Source: Seminavis robusta
Lineage: Eukaryota > Bacillariophyta > Bacillariophyceae > Naviculales > Naviculaceae
Assembly: GCA_903772945.1 (NCBI GenBank)
Contig: CAICTM010000266.1
Location: 1 to 64,000, forward strand
DNA length: 64,000 bases
Direction: 5' to 3'
The first letter of the stretch is position 1, and each line of letters begins with the position of its first letter. The notes under the pieces are model-generated. The model was not told the origin of the DNA. It worked only from the letters and a program-made list of their open reading frames with translations, and did not search any database. Below are positions 39,970 through 52,894 of the stretch, one piece after another. Position numbers and translations under genes: made by a program.

Positions 39970-42668
39970 TGTAGCTGTCTTTGTTAGTGATGTACGTGCG
40001 CTCGGTTCTCAGCGTTTCGATTGTGGAGAGCCTTGATGGTTGGCGAAGCAAGTCGAGGTCGCAGGGGAACTTTTCCGAGGCTTATGATGAAGATTGTGAG
40101 CAATCTTTCCATCTCGCCAGTATCGGCGGTAATAATCGGTTCCGAGCACATCTATCTGTACAGCCACACCAGTTGCGATGCATGAACGAACTGCATGGAT
40201 GCAAGCATGTTTGCTGCCACTTCTACTTACTTGTAGTGGCGCTCTTGCATGTCATGCAATTTTAGCAAGTAAGTTGCCAGTCTACTGGTAATTTTGGTAC
40301 TCGTAGAGTGCGTTGGCTTTTTACGGTGTGGTTTGTATCAGCACCAACGAATCCTGGACTGTCCACAATGACCGCGGTGTGTGATCGCTGGTTAAACTGA
40401 GTCGCTCTGAGTTCTCGGACCTCTAATCTATATTTTTAGAAGGAGCGTTTGAAATGCCCTCAGTTCGGCTTTCTTGTTAAAGAACAAGCGTCACAACCCA
40501 GAAAGGGTCATCATGTCTATTTTGGGCTTCCAGGGATGACACGCTCACATTTTTAAAATTTTCAATGGTCCCAACTTTGGCCATGCCGCCATGTGGCGTT
40601 GGCGGTGCAGCTTTTTCGATTGTGCAAAACCGCTATGTTATTTTGAAAGACCTTGCCAAGCTCGCAGGACGAGTCATCGTCATTGCTTGCTTGGGAAATA
40701 GCACATACATCGATCCATGGTTTTGGCGCGCTGCGACAAGAACTCCCTCTCAAACAATTCTACTGACCTTCTTTGGAAGGGAACCGCTGGGTAAGGTAGC
40801 ACTCAACCGTGTTTGTCTCTATGGCTCTATGGTCTTGATACAGTACGGTTACCCTTGTTTGGTGTAAATTTTATGATGCCGGTATCGAGAAAGGCATTGT
40901 TGATTTATGACTAGCTAGCTAGTACCGTCACCGGTAGGGGAGAAAGGGTGGCTTGTGCCCTAAAGCTGCCCGGTACAGTACATTCCCACAGACGGACCAC
41001 ACATGTATATGTGCAATGCAACATCCATACCGCGTGGAACAATGGAGCCGACGAGAAATGCATTGGTGGAACTTCGTCTTGGCGGTGAAGCTTGATTCAA
41101 CGTTTGAATGTTGCCGTGTTGCCGCGTTGCTGTGTTGTCTGGTATGCCCATTGACTGTTTCGCATGCCCATTGACTGGAACCGACTCGACTCTACAGTAC
41201 TCGACTCTGCATGATTTGCAGATTTGCACTCTACATGTATTTTTTCTTCTTTCGTCGTGGCAGCACCTCCATGGGTTGTCCCAACGTATTCTTCCTTCCG
41301 TGCTACCCAGGTACGTTTAGTAGTTTGTCAAAGGCTCCGTGATGGGCAAGTATTGTACATTACGAGCTAAGGGAGAACCCCCGGGGGAATGGTGAACCTG
41401 TCGAGCATGCTCCTCGTTTGCTTTGGATGGCGACAATGCTGGAATCAATCTTTCCACAGACAGCTTCAGTGGCTGCGGTCAGTGGCTTGCTGGAAATACA
41501 AAAGTTTCCCCAACACTCCTCCAGAGCTGGTACCGTAGCTCGAATACCTCCACCATGAACAACGAGTAGGAAAAATTCTTAAGTAGAGATGTAGATCCTG
41601 TTCACAGCAAGAATTGAACCGGGGTGCACACGTTCAAAGCAACCTTGGGATTTGGATATCTTCGTCTACATACCGGTACGGTACTAGCCATGATGCAACG
41701 GGTTTCTCGTTGGGAATTACCCCCCGGAGAGGTTATGTTCCACGAGTAGTTGTATAGACGACTTAGCTCCTCGTTCTTTCTCGTTGACACTCAATGATTT
41801 CTGGTGCCAAAGGAATGATGTTGTTGGGAATGAAACACACAACAGTTCACAAAACGATCCTCCTAGCTTGTCATTTGGGGAAGTGAGGATGAGGAGCTTG
41901 CTTGATAGACTCGACTCCGATTGCTTGCGAGGTGGGTCACCCATGTCACTGGCTACCGGTACTAGTAGCTAGATGCCGAAAACTAGACCAGCCAACCGCT
42001 CATAGTCTACAGTGTGCCATAGGTCAGAAAAGAAATACTAAATAGATACGTTAAGGAGCGAGGGGGGCGAGGCTAGGCAAAGCAGTGGCTGCGGTGGTGG
42101 GTGGCTGGTGTGGTGTCATACAGTACGGCATAGGTGGTTGGCTGGGGCTTGCTTGACAACCCTACTATAGATTACTATGGAATTACACCAGCAGGATCAC
42201 AAGGGCTGACTTGACAATGTGATTCTCTCATGCATGGCCGCCCAACTAAGAAACAGTACATAGACGCACCAGCCGTTTTTAGTCGGAGAACAGCATTGTA
42301 ATTACTGTGTCGTTTTTACCTGTTTGCCTATGCACCTCTGTCACATTCGCGTTTCACGTATCACAAATAGTGGCTGTCTGCGAACACGCCAATGAAACCT
42401 AGCTAAATCTTTTGTCGACACGGCAATCACCAACATGTTTTAGACCTGGAGATTTATGAAGAGATTTAGGAGTCACAAACCCTTGCGTGGCCGCGATACG
42501 GCACCAATCTTGGTCTCCAGTCAGGCCCACCAGTTAGCGGAAATGGTAAGACGGTCAATTCGAGTGTGCACAAGCAGGAAGGAGGAAGACTTGTGATGAA
42601 AGGCAAGATCACCAAAGCACAGCGCCAACTTTATTAATTTTCGAAACCTCAACAATACCGTATCAACA
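39970..42668. other. Long region between divergent RND genes 1 and 2
   Basis: The 2.7-kb gap must hold two promoters. I see no gene. A CTAGCTAGCTAG run lies at about 40,911-40,922. ACCGGTA palindromes occur at about 40,930, 41,670 and 41,955. Confidence 0.45.
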
Positions 42669-45600
42669 ATGCAACAAGCAATCCCTGAACAGCCACTAGC
42701 CTCGGCGTTGACGTCTTCCGACGCCAAAAAGGCCCAAGTTTCTCCATCCTCTGGCAGGAGCTGTGTCGACATCTGGAAACAATCAACTGGGTACCTTCAT
42801 TTGGGCATTACCAAGTCTGTTATAGCCGTTAGTCTATTGGCAGCCCGCAACCCAAAAAGATGCATAGGCCTCGTCTGCCTGGTATCCATCACACTCATCA
42901 CCACAGGCTTGCTTACCAATTTTTATTTGGACCCGGGTGACGAGCAAATCTTCGCCCCCGTCGACTGCCTGCCACAAGAGCACGGTCGGTGGATTGACGA
43001 AACCTATCCCGATGTTCGGCGGCCAACCGTCTTGACTGTGCACGCGGATGGGGGTAACATCATGACCTATGAAGCTATGAGACGAGTCTTCCAAGTCACA
43101 GACATGGTCCGGAATATCGACGGTTATGCGACCATTTGTGCGGGTGCAAATGGCGACAGTGAGGGCTGCCGCCTCCCTGGCCCAACCAGGTTCTGGAACC
43201 ACAATGTGACGTTGTTCGAAGAGCAAACACAAGGATCTGATGAGGTGGTGATTCAGACATTATCCCAAGAATCTTTGGACGGAGCACCCTTCCCACATGA
43301 CCTCTTTATTGGAAAGCTACAACGGGAGGTCGTCGATGGGCACAACCAAACGGACGATTCTCTCATCACGTTTGCTCAAGCTATCACTAGTCTTATCGAG
43401 ATCCCAGAGTGGTCCAATGGCGAGACTGAAGCTTTTGAGCTGAAAATGATCAATCTGCTACAGCCTATCAAAGACGAATGGGCAGCTCAGGGAGAAGAAC
43501 AGCCTTACCGGCTGGAGCTTTATGCCTTCCGTTCTATTCCGGATGAAGTGACAAGAGCCATTGCGAATGACGTACCCTTGATTCCCTGTGTGTTTGCCAT
43601 TATGGCGGCATTCACGTGCATGGTTTTCTGTCGCAGAGATATCATCCAGTCTCGAGCACTGCTTGGCATCGGATCGGTCGTCACGATTCTTCTGTCTATC
43701 ATGAGTGGGTTCGGGCTTGTCTTTATCATAGGGTTGCCTTTTACCAGCATGACTTCCATCCTACCGTTTGCTATTTTTGGCATTGGCCTCGATGACACTT
43801 TTATCATCGTAGGGGCATTCCTGAGGACAGACCCTACGAAAGATCCTGTTGAGCGCATCCGAGACACCATGGAAGAAGCTGGAATGAGTATATCCATGAC
43901 AACCATCACAACTACTGTGGCGTTTGTAATGGGAGCATTAACATCCAGCATCCCCATCATTCAATGGCTGTGTCTTTACGGTAAGATTCGCTTCAGGCAG
44001 GAAAGTTGTACTGAACCGTTACTGGAAACTAACCCCAACTTTTTCTTGATCAGCATTTCCAACTATCTGCATTGATTTCCTCTATCAAATAACCTTCTTT
44101 GTCGCCATTCTTGTACTGGATGAAAGGCGAATTGCGGCAAATCGAAGAGGCTGTTGTGTTTGCTTCAGAGTGAAGAACCATGACAAAGAGGATGTTGACA
44201 CGGAGGATGTTGACACGGATGAGATGGACGAGGATGTCTCGCCAGTAGCCAACCATGTCAAAGCACCAGTGGTTGACCGGTTCATGAACTGGTATTGTGA
44301 GCACCTGCTGCATCCTGTGGTCAAGAAAATTGTCATGATTGCCTTTTTAATTCTGTTTGGAGTCTGTATATACAGCACCACTCTCCTCAGACAAGACTTC
44401 AAACCAACAGACTTTCTGCCTGAAGTGTCTTACGCTGGGGAATACCTTGATGTCATCGACTTGTATTCCAATCGCAAGCTTCCAATTCTGGTACACTTTA
44501 GGGATGTCAACCAGTCTGACCCCCAAGTTCAACAGCAAATGATCGACTACCTGAATGATCTAGGGGGCCTTCCTCAGGTCAATTCCACCCCAGAAGTCTG
44601 CTGGGTCACAGACTTTCAAAAGCTACTGAATGGGGATGACCCGGCCTTTCAAGCGTACTCATCTCTTTTCGGCAACAACAGCACTCTGACATTCACGGAG
44701 AAACTGGACATCTTGCTGAATATACCAGAGATCAATGATGTCTATGGGAAGGACATTGTACGTAATGAAGCCGGAGAAATTGTAGGCTCCTCGTGTCTTT
44801 TTTCTGTCAACGGGGTTGACCTTAATGACATCAATGACCAGAGCGACTTCCTTGCTGACCAACGGAGAGTTGCCGAGGCACAGCCAGCCAATCAAGGTGG
44901 TGGCAGATTCAAGTTTTTCGCATTTGACCCCATCTATTTCATCTGGGAGTTCTACACTGATGTGCCCTCTGAGCTTATGTTTACCACAGTTTCCGGTGAG
45001 TTCACTAGGGGAACATGTGCTTTGAATACGTCATTTGACAGTGCGACTAACCAACCTCCCATCCTGCTGCCTCAGGTGTTGTGGCAGTTACTGTACTTGC
45101 ATTCATCCTCATCCCACACTGGACGGCTGCACTCTTTGTGTTTCCATTTATGTGTATCCTCTACATCGACCTATTGGGGATGCTCCAGTTTGCCGGACTC
45201 AGCATCAACCCCTTGACCTACATCTGCCTTGTGATCTCGGTGGGTCTCTTGGTGGACTTCATCATGGTATGTTGAGCTCTGGTTAGCTGTTGCAGGGAGG
45301 CCTTGCAAAAGTAATGTGCAGAACCTCACATACCATTTCTTGTCAGCACATCCTTCTCCGTTACTATGAATCTGCCATGCCCACTCGCGAGGAAAAGGTC
45401 AAGGACACTCTGAGAACCATGGGGTCTTCCATCTTAGTGGGCGGCCTCTCTACCTGTCTGGGGGTGTTTCCATTGGCATTCAGCAGCAGTGGAATCATTA
45501 AGACAGTTTTTGTAATGTTCATGGCAATGGTTGCCTTGGGTGTTGCGCATGGTTTAATGCTGTTGCCAGTGATTCTGTCATATGTGGGGCCTTCAGTGTG

Positions 45601-45841
45601 CATTAAACAAGAGCACCGTGCCAATGCCACTCAGGAGACGCCTGAAACGTCCACAGCTACCGGTATGGTACCAGTCGAGTTCCCCGGCGAGGCTCGGTCT
45701 GTTGACTACACTTCGGATTCTGAAAATGTTCTGAGTAAAGAAGGTTCATTTAGCAGCCAAGAAGATCTACCGCCAGACTTCATCCCTCCCCGAGTGTGCC
45801 TGGAGAGGAATACATCCTTTGGAACAGAGTACAGCGTCTAA
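42669..45841 (+). CDS. Patched/NPC1-type RND membrane protein with sterol-sensing domain (paralogue 2)
   Basis: Exons 42,669-43,980, 44,054-44,995, 45,076-45,266 and 45,347-45,841 give 979 aa. Introns of 73, 80 and 80 bp sit at exactly the codons used in paralogue 1, with the same phases. The N-terminal ~60 residues differ from the other copies, but ITKSVIAVSLLAARNPKRCI is shared. The GIGLDDTFIIVGAF motif is intact. The linker between the halves holds a repeated acidic run (EDVDTEDVDTDEMDED). The final tag is IPPRVCLERNTSFGTEYSV. The tail is shorter than that of paralogue 3. A 5' leader of about 60 bp is visible between a repeat-poor AT-rich stretch and the ATG. Confidence 0.9.
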
Positions 45842-47145
45842 CCAGCCACTGGCACCATGCCTCCCCCCTTCATTCCTCCGCTCCTGTTGCCATCACAGTG
45901 ATAGCCACATATTAAAATAGATAAAGAAAGTGTACCTTAGTTTCTTGAAAGATTCGATCCGTTCTTCTGCAACTTGGTAGTTTGGAGCTGCGGAAGCACA
46001 GTCTCTGTCCCGAAACACGCTGCTTCGTGGTGTCGGGAGCTCCGTCGTACGTGCTCTTGCTTCTGCTCGCTGTGGAGTTGACAGGTGCGCGAGCAAGGAA
46101 AATCAGGGAAGTTGTACGGGCAGCAATCACTTGCCCGCCATGGCAAACTTCGTCAAACCATGAATGGGCGTTTACCGAGCAGCAGCCAGGTCTGTGTATC
46201 GAGTGCGGTGACGTACATAGTCGCTGACTGGAGCCGGCGACGTGTAGTTCTCTCTTCCAAGAACTTGAACCTTTTAAACATCCAAAGCGACCGCAAAAGG
46301 TCTGGGCTGCCGTCGACCGTATTTCGAGCTAGCTTCGAGTCACTACGCAGGCGGGCGACAGTCCGGGGGCCGGTAAAGCGCTGTCTGTCACAGAGCTCTT
46401 GCTTAGATAGACAGCGGCTGCCGTATCCCAGCTACTAGTATGACCAAACCGCATATCCATACTATCATGAGAACGGACAGGGCAGATCATGAAGGGAAAA
46501 AACGAAGCATTATTTTATTTTTTACCCGCTGAACGGTGCCGTACCAGGTACGGTACAGAGCTGGTACGGTCGGCAGAGCTGGGCAGTCGGGGTAAACGAG
46601 AGTTCGTTGGCCCCGCCGCGAGCTTTGGAGCCTTCCTCGCCACGCACTTCCGAGTTCTCACAAAAAGAGCTTCAAGAAATGAAAGACAGCGTTAGAAGGG
46701 TAGTTCTGGTAAATATGGGTTACGTAAAGGTCTACTGAGTATCAAGAGCTCCATGAAGCCACCGTGGTTGGTTTTACCGCATCTTTCTGAACTCTGAACT
46801 CCCCAGCTGTCTGGAAGAACGTCTCAGCGCTTCTTTGTCCCGTGTGCCGCTCATCAGCGCCTTGTAAAATTTCCAGAGCCGGATGATAGTTTTTACGCCC
46901 GTCATGCAAAAAAAATGGCTCTTATTGTGACACCAGTAGTAATCGCCCAAACAAAAAAGAGACAGCAAATGACCGCTAAAAGAGCGTCACACTACGGCTC
47001 ACAATCGACAACAAACGCTCCTGCGAGTACATACATTTGCAAGAAAAGAAAAAGCACCAAAGGCGAGTGCTGCCTCCACGGGTAGACCAACACCACCTTT
47101 AGAAGCACAAGAAGCTTGTCCAAGTACGTCTCGACAACAACAACA
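45842..47145. other. Spacer between RND genes 2 and 3
   Basis: About 1.3 kb holding the 3' end of gene 2 and the promoter of gene 3. No gene recognised; a GGTACGGTACAGAGCTGGTACGG-type palindromic cluster lies near 46,548-46,571. Confidence 0.45.
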
Positions 47146-50100
47146 ATGCTAGCAACAATCCCTGATGCAGCCGAGCCGCAACAGGTGCCTCCCACCACCC
47201 AACACAATGACGACAAAGTCTCTGGTGTGATCGGTGGCTGTGTCTCTTGTTGGAAACGAGCGACAGGGTTTCTACACTTGGGGATTACCAATTCTGTCAT
47301 CGCTTTCAGTCTCTTAGCAGCTCGGAACCCCAAGAGGTGCATTGGCCTTGTCTGCCTGCTATCCATTGCCTTGATAACCACTGGCGTATATACCAATATG
47401 GAAGTGAGCACGGACGATGAACAAGTTTATGCTCCGGTCAAAAGCCTGTTGAGAGATCGCTATAAGTGGGTGGACGAAACATATCCTGTCTTTTGGCGGC
47501 CACTCATGATGATTGTGCACGCCAATGGGGATAATGTCATGACCTATGAAGCCATGAGACGACTAATGGAAGCCACCAACCAGGTCCAAGCTTTGGATCG
47601 TTACGAGACCATGTGCGCTGGCTCTGATGGAACCAATAGTGGCTGTGGTATCCCTGGTCCTACTAGGTTCTGGCAACATAATATGACATTGTTCGAAAAG
47701 CAGACACAGGGGTCTGATGAGGTGGTGATGCAGACTCTATCCCAAGAATTTTTGGATGGAGTTCCCTTCCCACACAGCTTGTTCATTGGGAATATACAGC
47801 GAGAAGAAATCACAGGCAAAGAGGGGGGGAATGCCACGGCTCTCATCACATCGGCTCAATCCTTGTTCACTATGATTGAATTCCCATACTGGCCCAATGG
47901 AGAAAGCCAGGAGTTTGAGCTGGAAATGATCAATCTACTGAAACCCATGAAAGACGACTGGGCAGCTCAGGGAGAAGACCAGCCTTACCGACTAGAGTTT
48001 TACGCTCTTAGAACCCTACCGGATGAGCTCACTCGAGCCATTGAAAGTGATATTCCCTTGATTCCTTGTGTCTTTGCCGTCATGGCAGCATTCACGTGCA
48101 TGGTTTTTTGCCGCAGAGATGTCATCCAATCGCGGGCACTGCTGGGCATCGGGTCAGTGGTCACGATTCTGCTGTCTATCATGAGTGGCTTTGGGCTGAT
48201 GTTTATCATAGGGCTGCCTTTTACTAGCATGACAACAATCCTTCCATTTGCCATTTTTGGGATTGGACTAGACGACACATTTATTATTGTTGGGGCATAC
48301 CTGAGGACAGACCCTGCCAAAGATCCTGTTGAGCGGATTCGAGAAACCATGGAAGAGGTTGGAGTGAGCATATCCTTGACAACAATCACAACTACCGTGG
48401 CATTTGTAATGGGGGCATTGACATCCAGCATCCCCATCATTCAATGGCTGTGCCTCTATGGTAAGGTTTGACACAGGTCAGACTCTCCTGGCTTTTGTAC
48501 CTGGCAACTCACATTTCATTTTTGTCTTTGCATAGCATTTCCAACCATCTGTATTGATTTCCTGTATCAGATATCCTTCTTTGTTGCCATCTTGGTATTG
48601 GATGAACGGCGAATTGCAGCAAATCGAAGAGGCTGCTGTGTGTGTTTCCGTGTCAGCAAAAGGGGCAAAGCAGACACGGATGGATTGGATGAGGATGTCC
48701 CGCAGGTAGCCGTCCCCATCAAAGCACCGGTGGTTGACCGGTTCATGGCATGGTACTGCGAACATCTGTTCCACCCTATCATAAAGGTGTTTGTCATGAT
48801 TGCCTTTGCAGCCTTGCTCAGTGTCTGCATTTACAGCACGACCCTTCTCGAACAAGAGTTCAAGCCAGCCGAATTTCTGCCTGATGGGTCTTATGCATTC
48901 GCCTTCATTGATTCTTTGAACATGTATACCAATCGCAAAATGGGAATCTTTGCTTTCTTTCGGGATATTGATCAGTCTGACCCACAAGTTCAACAGCAAA
49001 TGATTGACTACCTTCACGATCTAGGGGAGCTTCCTCAGGTCAATGCCAAGGGTACACCGGATCTCTGCTGGGTCACAGACTTTCAAAAGATATTGAATGG
49101 GGATGACCCAGCCTTGGAAGCGTACTCATCCCTACTTGGGGAAAACAGCACTCTGACATTCACAGAGAAACTGGATTTCCTGCTGAGTTTTCCAGAAATC
49201 AATCAAGCATATGGGAATAGTATTGTGCGAAATGAGGATGGAGAAATCGTGGCGTCTAATTGTTGGGTTGCTGTCAACTATCTTGACATGGACGTGGTCC
49301 AGGAACAGATTACCTTCCTCGCTGACCAGCAAAAGGTTACAGCGGCACAACCTATCAATCAAGGCGATGAAAGATACAAGTTCTTTGCATTTGATATTGT
49401 CTATTTCATCTGGGAATTCTACTCTGTTGTGGTCAAAGAGCTCACCTTCACCACAGTTTCGGGTGGGTCCACTCAGTTGATGCAGTATGCATGTGTGTTT
49501 GTTTGTCTGTCAGGATGACTAATTCCCCCCCCCTTGCCGTTGTCTCTTCTGGCAGGTATCGTGGCAGTTACTGTAATTGCCTTCATCCTCATCCCGCACT
49601 GGTCTGCGGCACTTTTTGTGTTCCCTTTGATGTGCATGCTGTACATAGACTTATTGGGGATACTCCAGTTTGCAGGGCTCTCTGTCAACCCCTTGACCTA
49701 CATATGCCTTGTGATCTCTGTGGGTCTCTTGGTGGACTTTATCATGGTATGTTGATCTCTAGGTTGCTGCGACCATAGGGTCTGGGCTTACAAGGTTTGC
49801 TGAACCTCACATCCTATCTCTTGCCAGCACATGATCCTCCGTTACTACGAGTCCAGAATGCCCACTCGCGAGGAAAAGGTCAAGGATACACTGAGAACAA
49901 TGGGGTCTTCCATTCTGGTTGGTGGTCTCTCTACCTGTCTGGGTGTTTCCCTGTTGGCATTCAGCAGCGGTGGACTCATTCAGACAGTCTTCATTATGTT
50001 CATCGCCATGGTTTCTGTGGGTCTTGCACATGGTTTGATTCTGTTGCCAGTGATCTTATCATATGTGGGGCCAACTGTATGCATCAAGCCTGACCACTGT

Positions 50101-50550
50101 GAAGGTGACAATCAGTGGGAGACTCCAGATGATGATGACGACGACGACGACGAGAAGAACACGGAACTGTCTCCAGAGGATGGTGCAATGTCGAAATCGA
50201 ACGTTGCTGATCGTCCAGAACCGATCGATTGGCTAGCTCTCTGCACGCCCGCAACTACGGAAGACGAGTCAGACACTAGCACTCCAGGATTTGTTACAGA
50301 AGTGGAAGAGCCAGCAAGCAGCATGCCTGGAACCCCAAAAGAGGCGCCACCACAAGACGTCCTGGAAGCCAACGGCACGCCAGAAAGTCCCCCCAAGGCA
50401 GCTAACGAGGACGACTGTGGCGAAGACGAGGACGAGACAAGGATTGTCGCCACTTCCACGGAAGATGTCATGATAACAACCTGCTGCGACGCATCATTTG
50501 GAACGCAGTACGGTGTGAAGCTAGCTAGGGCTGCAGCTGCTAGTAGGTAG
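47146..50550 (+). CDS. Patched/NPC1-type RND membrane protein with sterol-sensing domain (paralogue 3)
   Basis: Exons 47,146-48,460, 48,536-49,462, 49,556-49,746 and 49,828-50,550 give 1,051 aa. Intron sites and phases equal those of paralogues 1 and 2 (75, 93 and 81 bp); the second donor is GTGGGT rather than GTRAGT. I start at ATG 47,146 (MLATIPDAAEPQQ) because the frame upstream offers only TTG. The core is closest by eye to paralogue 2 (FIIGLPFTSMT, GIGLDDTFIIVGAYLRTDP). The tail is ~75 residues longer, strongly acidic (DDDDDDDDEKNTE) and Pro/Glu-rich. It keeps only a weakened version of the end tag (SFGTQYG) followed by an extra basic end. Same orientation as gene 2, convergent with the vWA gene. 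Confidence 0.9.
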
Positions 50551-50932
50551 TGATCCGTCCGCAGACCATGCCGCCATAAAAGCCGCTGCGATCACCCCTC
50601 CGCAAAATAAGTGCGAGCTACTGAATACATTAATTATGGCTGTGAATCACTCATCGATAAACTTCTTCCCTGCATGCACCATCTTTTTCGATAGTTTTCG
50701 TCCTTGTAGTGCTGTCCCTTGGTCTCTTTCTTCCGCTCGTGGTTCGTCGGCTGGCTGTCCCATCAAAACGATGATTGTTTGTTTGTCTGTCTTGCTGGTT
50801 AGATGAAATCGCGGAGATTTTGGTATTAATCGTCTCTCTGTTGTTATTTATTAACAAGTTTATGAATGTATTTTACTGGTTGCGTGCGTGAATAGCAAAA
50901 CTGCTGTCGATCTGTGGTGACTTGCCAGTCTA
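50551..50932. other. Short spacer between convergent genes
   Basis: 3' flanks of RND gene 3 and the vWA gene; nothing else recognised. Confidence 0.4.
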
Positions 50933-52300
50933 TTACTGCGCCAGCTGCATTTTGAAATTCTGCACGGCCGGTATTTGGTTGGCGAGTGGCGCTTGGAGGA
51001 AATCCTGATACAATGGTTTCCAATTGAAACTCTTTTTGAGTTGATCGGTTCTCTTGGGGCGGCCCCAGTCGTCACGATCGACCGTGCGCTTGCGTTGGGC
51101 TGCCAGAAAGCAGTCAAAGTAGTGTCGGTACGTTCGTTCGTCGTGTTCAATGCCCAACAAGTTATCCAGGGTGGACTTGGTAAAGGGTACGGATTCGTCC
51201 ATGGCATCCAAATCATCGGGATTCATGGCGGCTACCAACGAGCAAATGAGATAGAATCCCACTGTAAACGGCAGCGCCGTACCCTGATCACGGTGCACTT
51301 CATCGGCTTCATCGTTAAAGTCATCGCATTCGGCGCAGTAGGAAATGATTTCTTCTGCATCCTTCATCCATTCGACTTGATCGTCGTCACCGGTGCAACT
51401 CAAAAAGGTCATGGGATTGCCTTGTGGATTGGGTCGGTTCATGAGCATGCGGACAATTTCGGCCTTGGCGTGGTTGCCTCCGTTGGGTTGCCCGTCGCAA
51501 AAGAGATAGCGGGATACGTTGCGTCCTTCTCCACGGGCCAATGACTCGTGCATGCGTTCCAGGACGGGTGTAGTGCCGCTGGGAGGACGACGGAATGCTT
51601 GGTCAATCTGTTGGTAGGCATCGGCCATGAAGGCTTCTGGAGAACGTCCATTGCGCTGTAACACCAGACGATCGGATCGGTTCAGAAAGCAAACGTGTAT
51701 TTGAGGAAAGGGGACATATGCCAGAATCTCAAGCATGGCCTTGAGGCGACTTTGCGCTTCTTGCCATCGTGTTTGTGGATGTCGGTGGGCATCGACCGTG
51801 TCGGAAGTGTTGTTCATACTACCGCTGTCGTCCACTGTGAATTCCAGGAGATCATACTCGGTGAGAACCATGAGCTTGTTCATTAGGCCCATGGGAACTT
51901 CGTATTTGTTGAGTACTTTTCCCAGTTCATCAATGACTTCATCGGCGGCCATTCCGGCTTCGAGTGCAATTTCGGGTTCTTGCATGATTTCCATGGTAGC
52001 CACGGTAGCTTCGGCCAGTGGAATTTCTTCGCCACCGGCTGCCACGGAGGCTTCGCATAGCTTTTTGTGATCTTCCATGTTTGTCACGACGGGAAGTGCT
52101 TGCTTGGGATAGAGAGCCGTGGTGCCCGGTTGTCCGTCTTGTTGGGCGTCCTTCCATCGCTTCCACGCAGGATTCAGCTTGGTGATGCCATTGACTTTTG
52201 TGTATTTCTTGGGTGCCGTTGTATTCCGCAGTTGTGATGCTGGTATCATGGATGCCATTGTGTTTTGCATGCTGTTTTTAAAGTTATTAAACGGTGCCAT
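50933..52300 (-). CDS. von Willebrand factor A-domain protein
   Basis: 455 aa from ATG 52,300 (MAPFNNFKNSMQNTMASM); an upstream in-frame ATG would add 44 residues that look like leader. The N-terminal ~145 residues are polar, with an Ala/Glu-rich helical part. At 152-165 (LLEFTVDDSGSMNN) lies the first MIDAS motif D-x-S-x-S (Asp157, Ser159, Ser161). SGTTPVLERMHESL supplies the MIDAS Thr, and RYLFCDGQPNGG the later Asp. The vWA fold thus spans about 150-340. Residues beyond it are helical with no second domain. There is no signal peptide, so the protein is probably intracellular. Metal-dependent binding of a protein partner is the family role; the partner is unknown. Divergent from the ArfGAP-like gene at 52,895. 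Confidence 0.8.
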   Translation of the reverse strand: MAPFNNFKNSMQNTMASMIPASQLRNTTAPKKYTKVNGITKLNPAWKRWKDAQQDGQPGTTALYPKQALPVVTNMEDHKKLCEASVAAGGEEIPLAEATVATMEIMQEPEIALEAGMAADEVIDELGKVLNKYEVPMGLMNKLMVLTEYDLLEFTVDDSGSMNNTSDTVDAHRHPQTRWQEAQSRLKAMLEILAYVPFPQIHVCFLNRSDRLVLQRNGRSPEAFMADAYQQIDQAFRRPPSGTTPVLERMHESLARGEGRNVSRYLFCDGQPNGGNHAKAEIVRMLMNRPNPQGNPMTFLSCTGDDDQVEWMKDAEEIISYCAECDDFNDEADEVHRDQGTALPFTVGFYLICSLVAAMNPDDLDAMDESVPFTKSTLDNLLGIEHDERTYRHYFDCFLAAQRKRTVDRDDWGRPKRTDQLKKSFNWKPLYQDFLQAPLANQIPAVQNFKMQLAQ

Positions 52301-52894
52301 GGCTTGTGTGTTGTGTGTGTTGTCGTAGTTGAGTTTGGTTCTTGTTCTTGTTGATTTTATGAGATCAGTTTTATGAGAAGTTTGCTGTTGGAAGCAAGTC
52401 GGGATTGGGACTTTGCTGGATTCGATTGTCATTCCATCCTGAGGGGTCTTGGTCGTGAACCTGATTGAATGTCGGCAAGACTGAAAACTGCGTAAAATTG
52501 TTCGGATTCCCGTGGGTTGGGCAGGCGCGTAGGACTGACGTCAGAACTTTTTTTTAAAAAAGAAGACCGTGCTGGAGTTCGACAACTGTGACCAAACCTT
52601 TTGTGGTCCTTCCCGGAAACTCTGCAGTTAACAGTCCTGTTTAGCCTGTGCGTGTGCACTGGCGCGGAGGAATCGAATGGAGTTGTGAGGATTCGAATAT
52701 TCGAATGGGCTTTCCTTCCATCTCTGACATCGAATCCAACCCAAAGCTGCGGATCACTCGGAGTGGAAGTGTTTGCTCCAGGCCTTTCCTCTGTTTACTC
52801 CTCGTCTCATCTCTGGCTTGATTGTTCTCCTTCGCATAAAACTGCATCCATTGCCCAACGAACTACTGTACAACTTAGTTAGTAGCAGAGCAAC
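52301..52894. promoter_or_regulatory. Bidirectional promoter region, vWA gene and ArfGAP-like gene 1
   Basis: About 590 bp separates two divergent start codons. No specific element is recognised beyond a TTTTTTTTAAAAAA tract near 52,549-52,562. Confidence 0.4.

Noticed and set aside
40565-40867. 100-codon plus-strand frame between RND genes
   Set aside because: Some hydrophobic patches but no start context, domain or support.
41600-41680. tRNA-like GGTTCAATTC on the minus strand
   Set aside because: T-stem does not pair and no other tRNA arms are present.
43520-43960. Long minus-strand frames opposite RND exons (also 38,687-39,124 and 48,000-48,440)
   Set aside because: They recur at the same place in all three paralogues and are mirror images of the conserved helices, so they reflect codon use.
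46085-46438. 117-codon plus-strand frame between RND genes 2 and 3
   Set aside because: Basic, low-quality composition typical of chance frames in this region.
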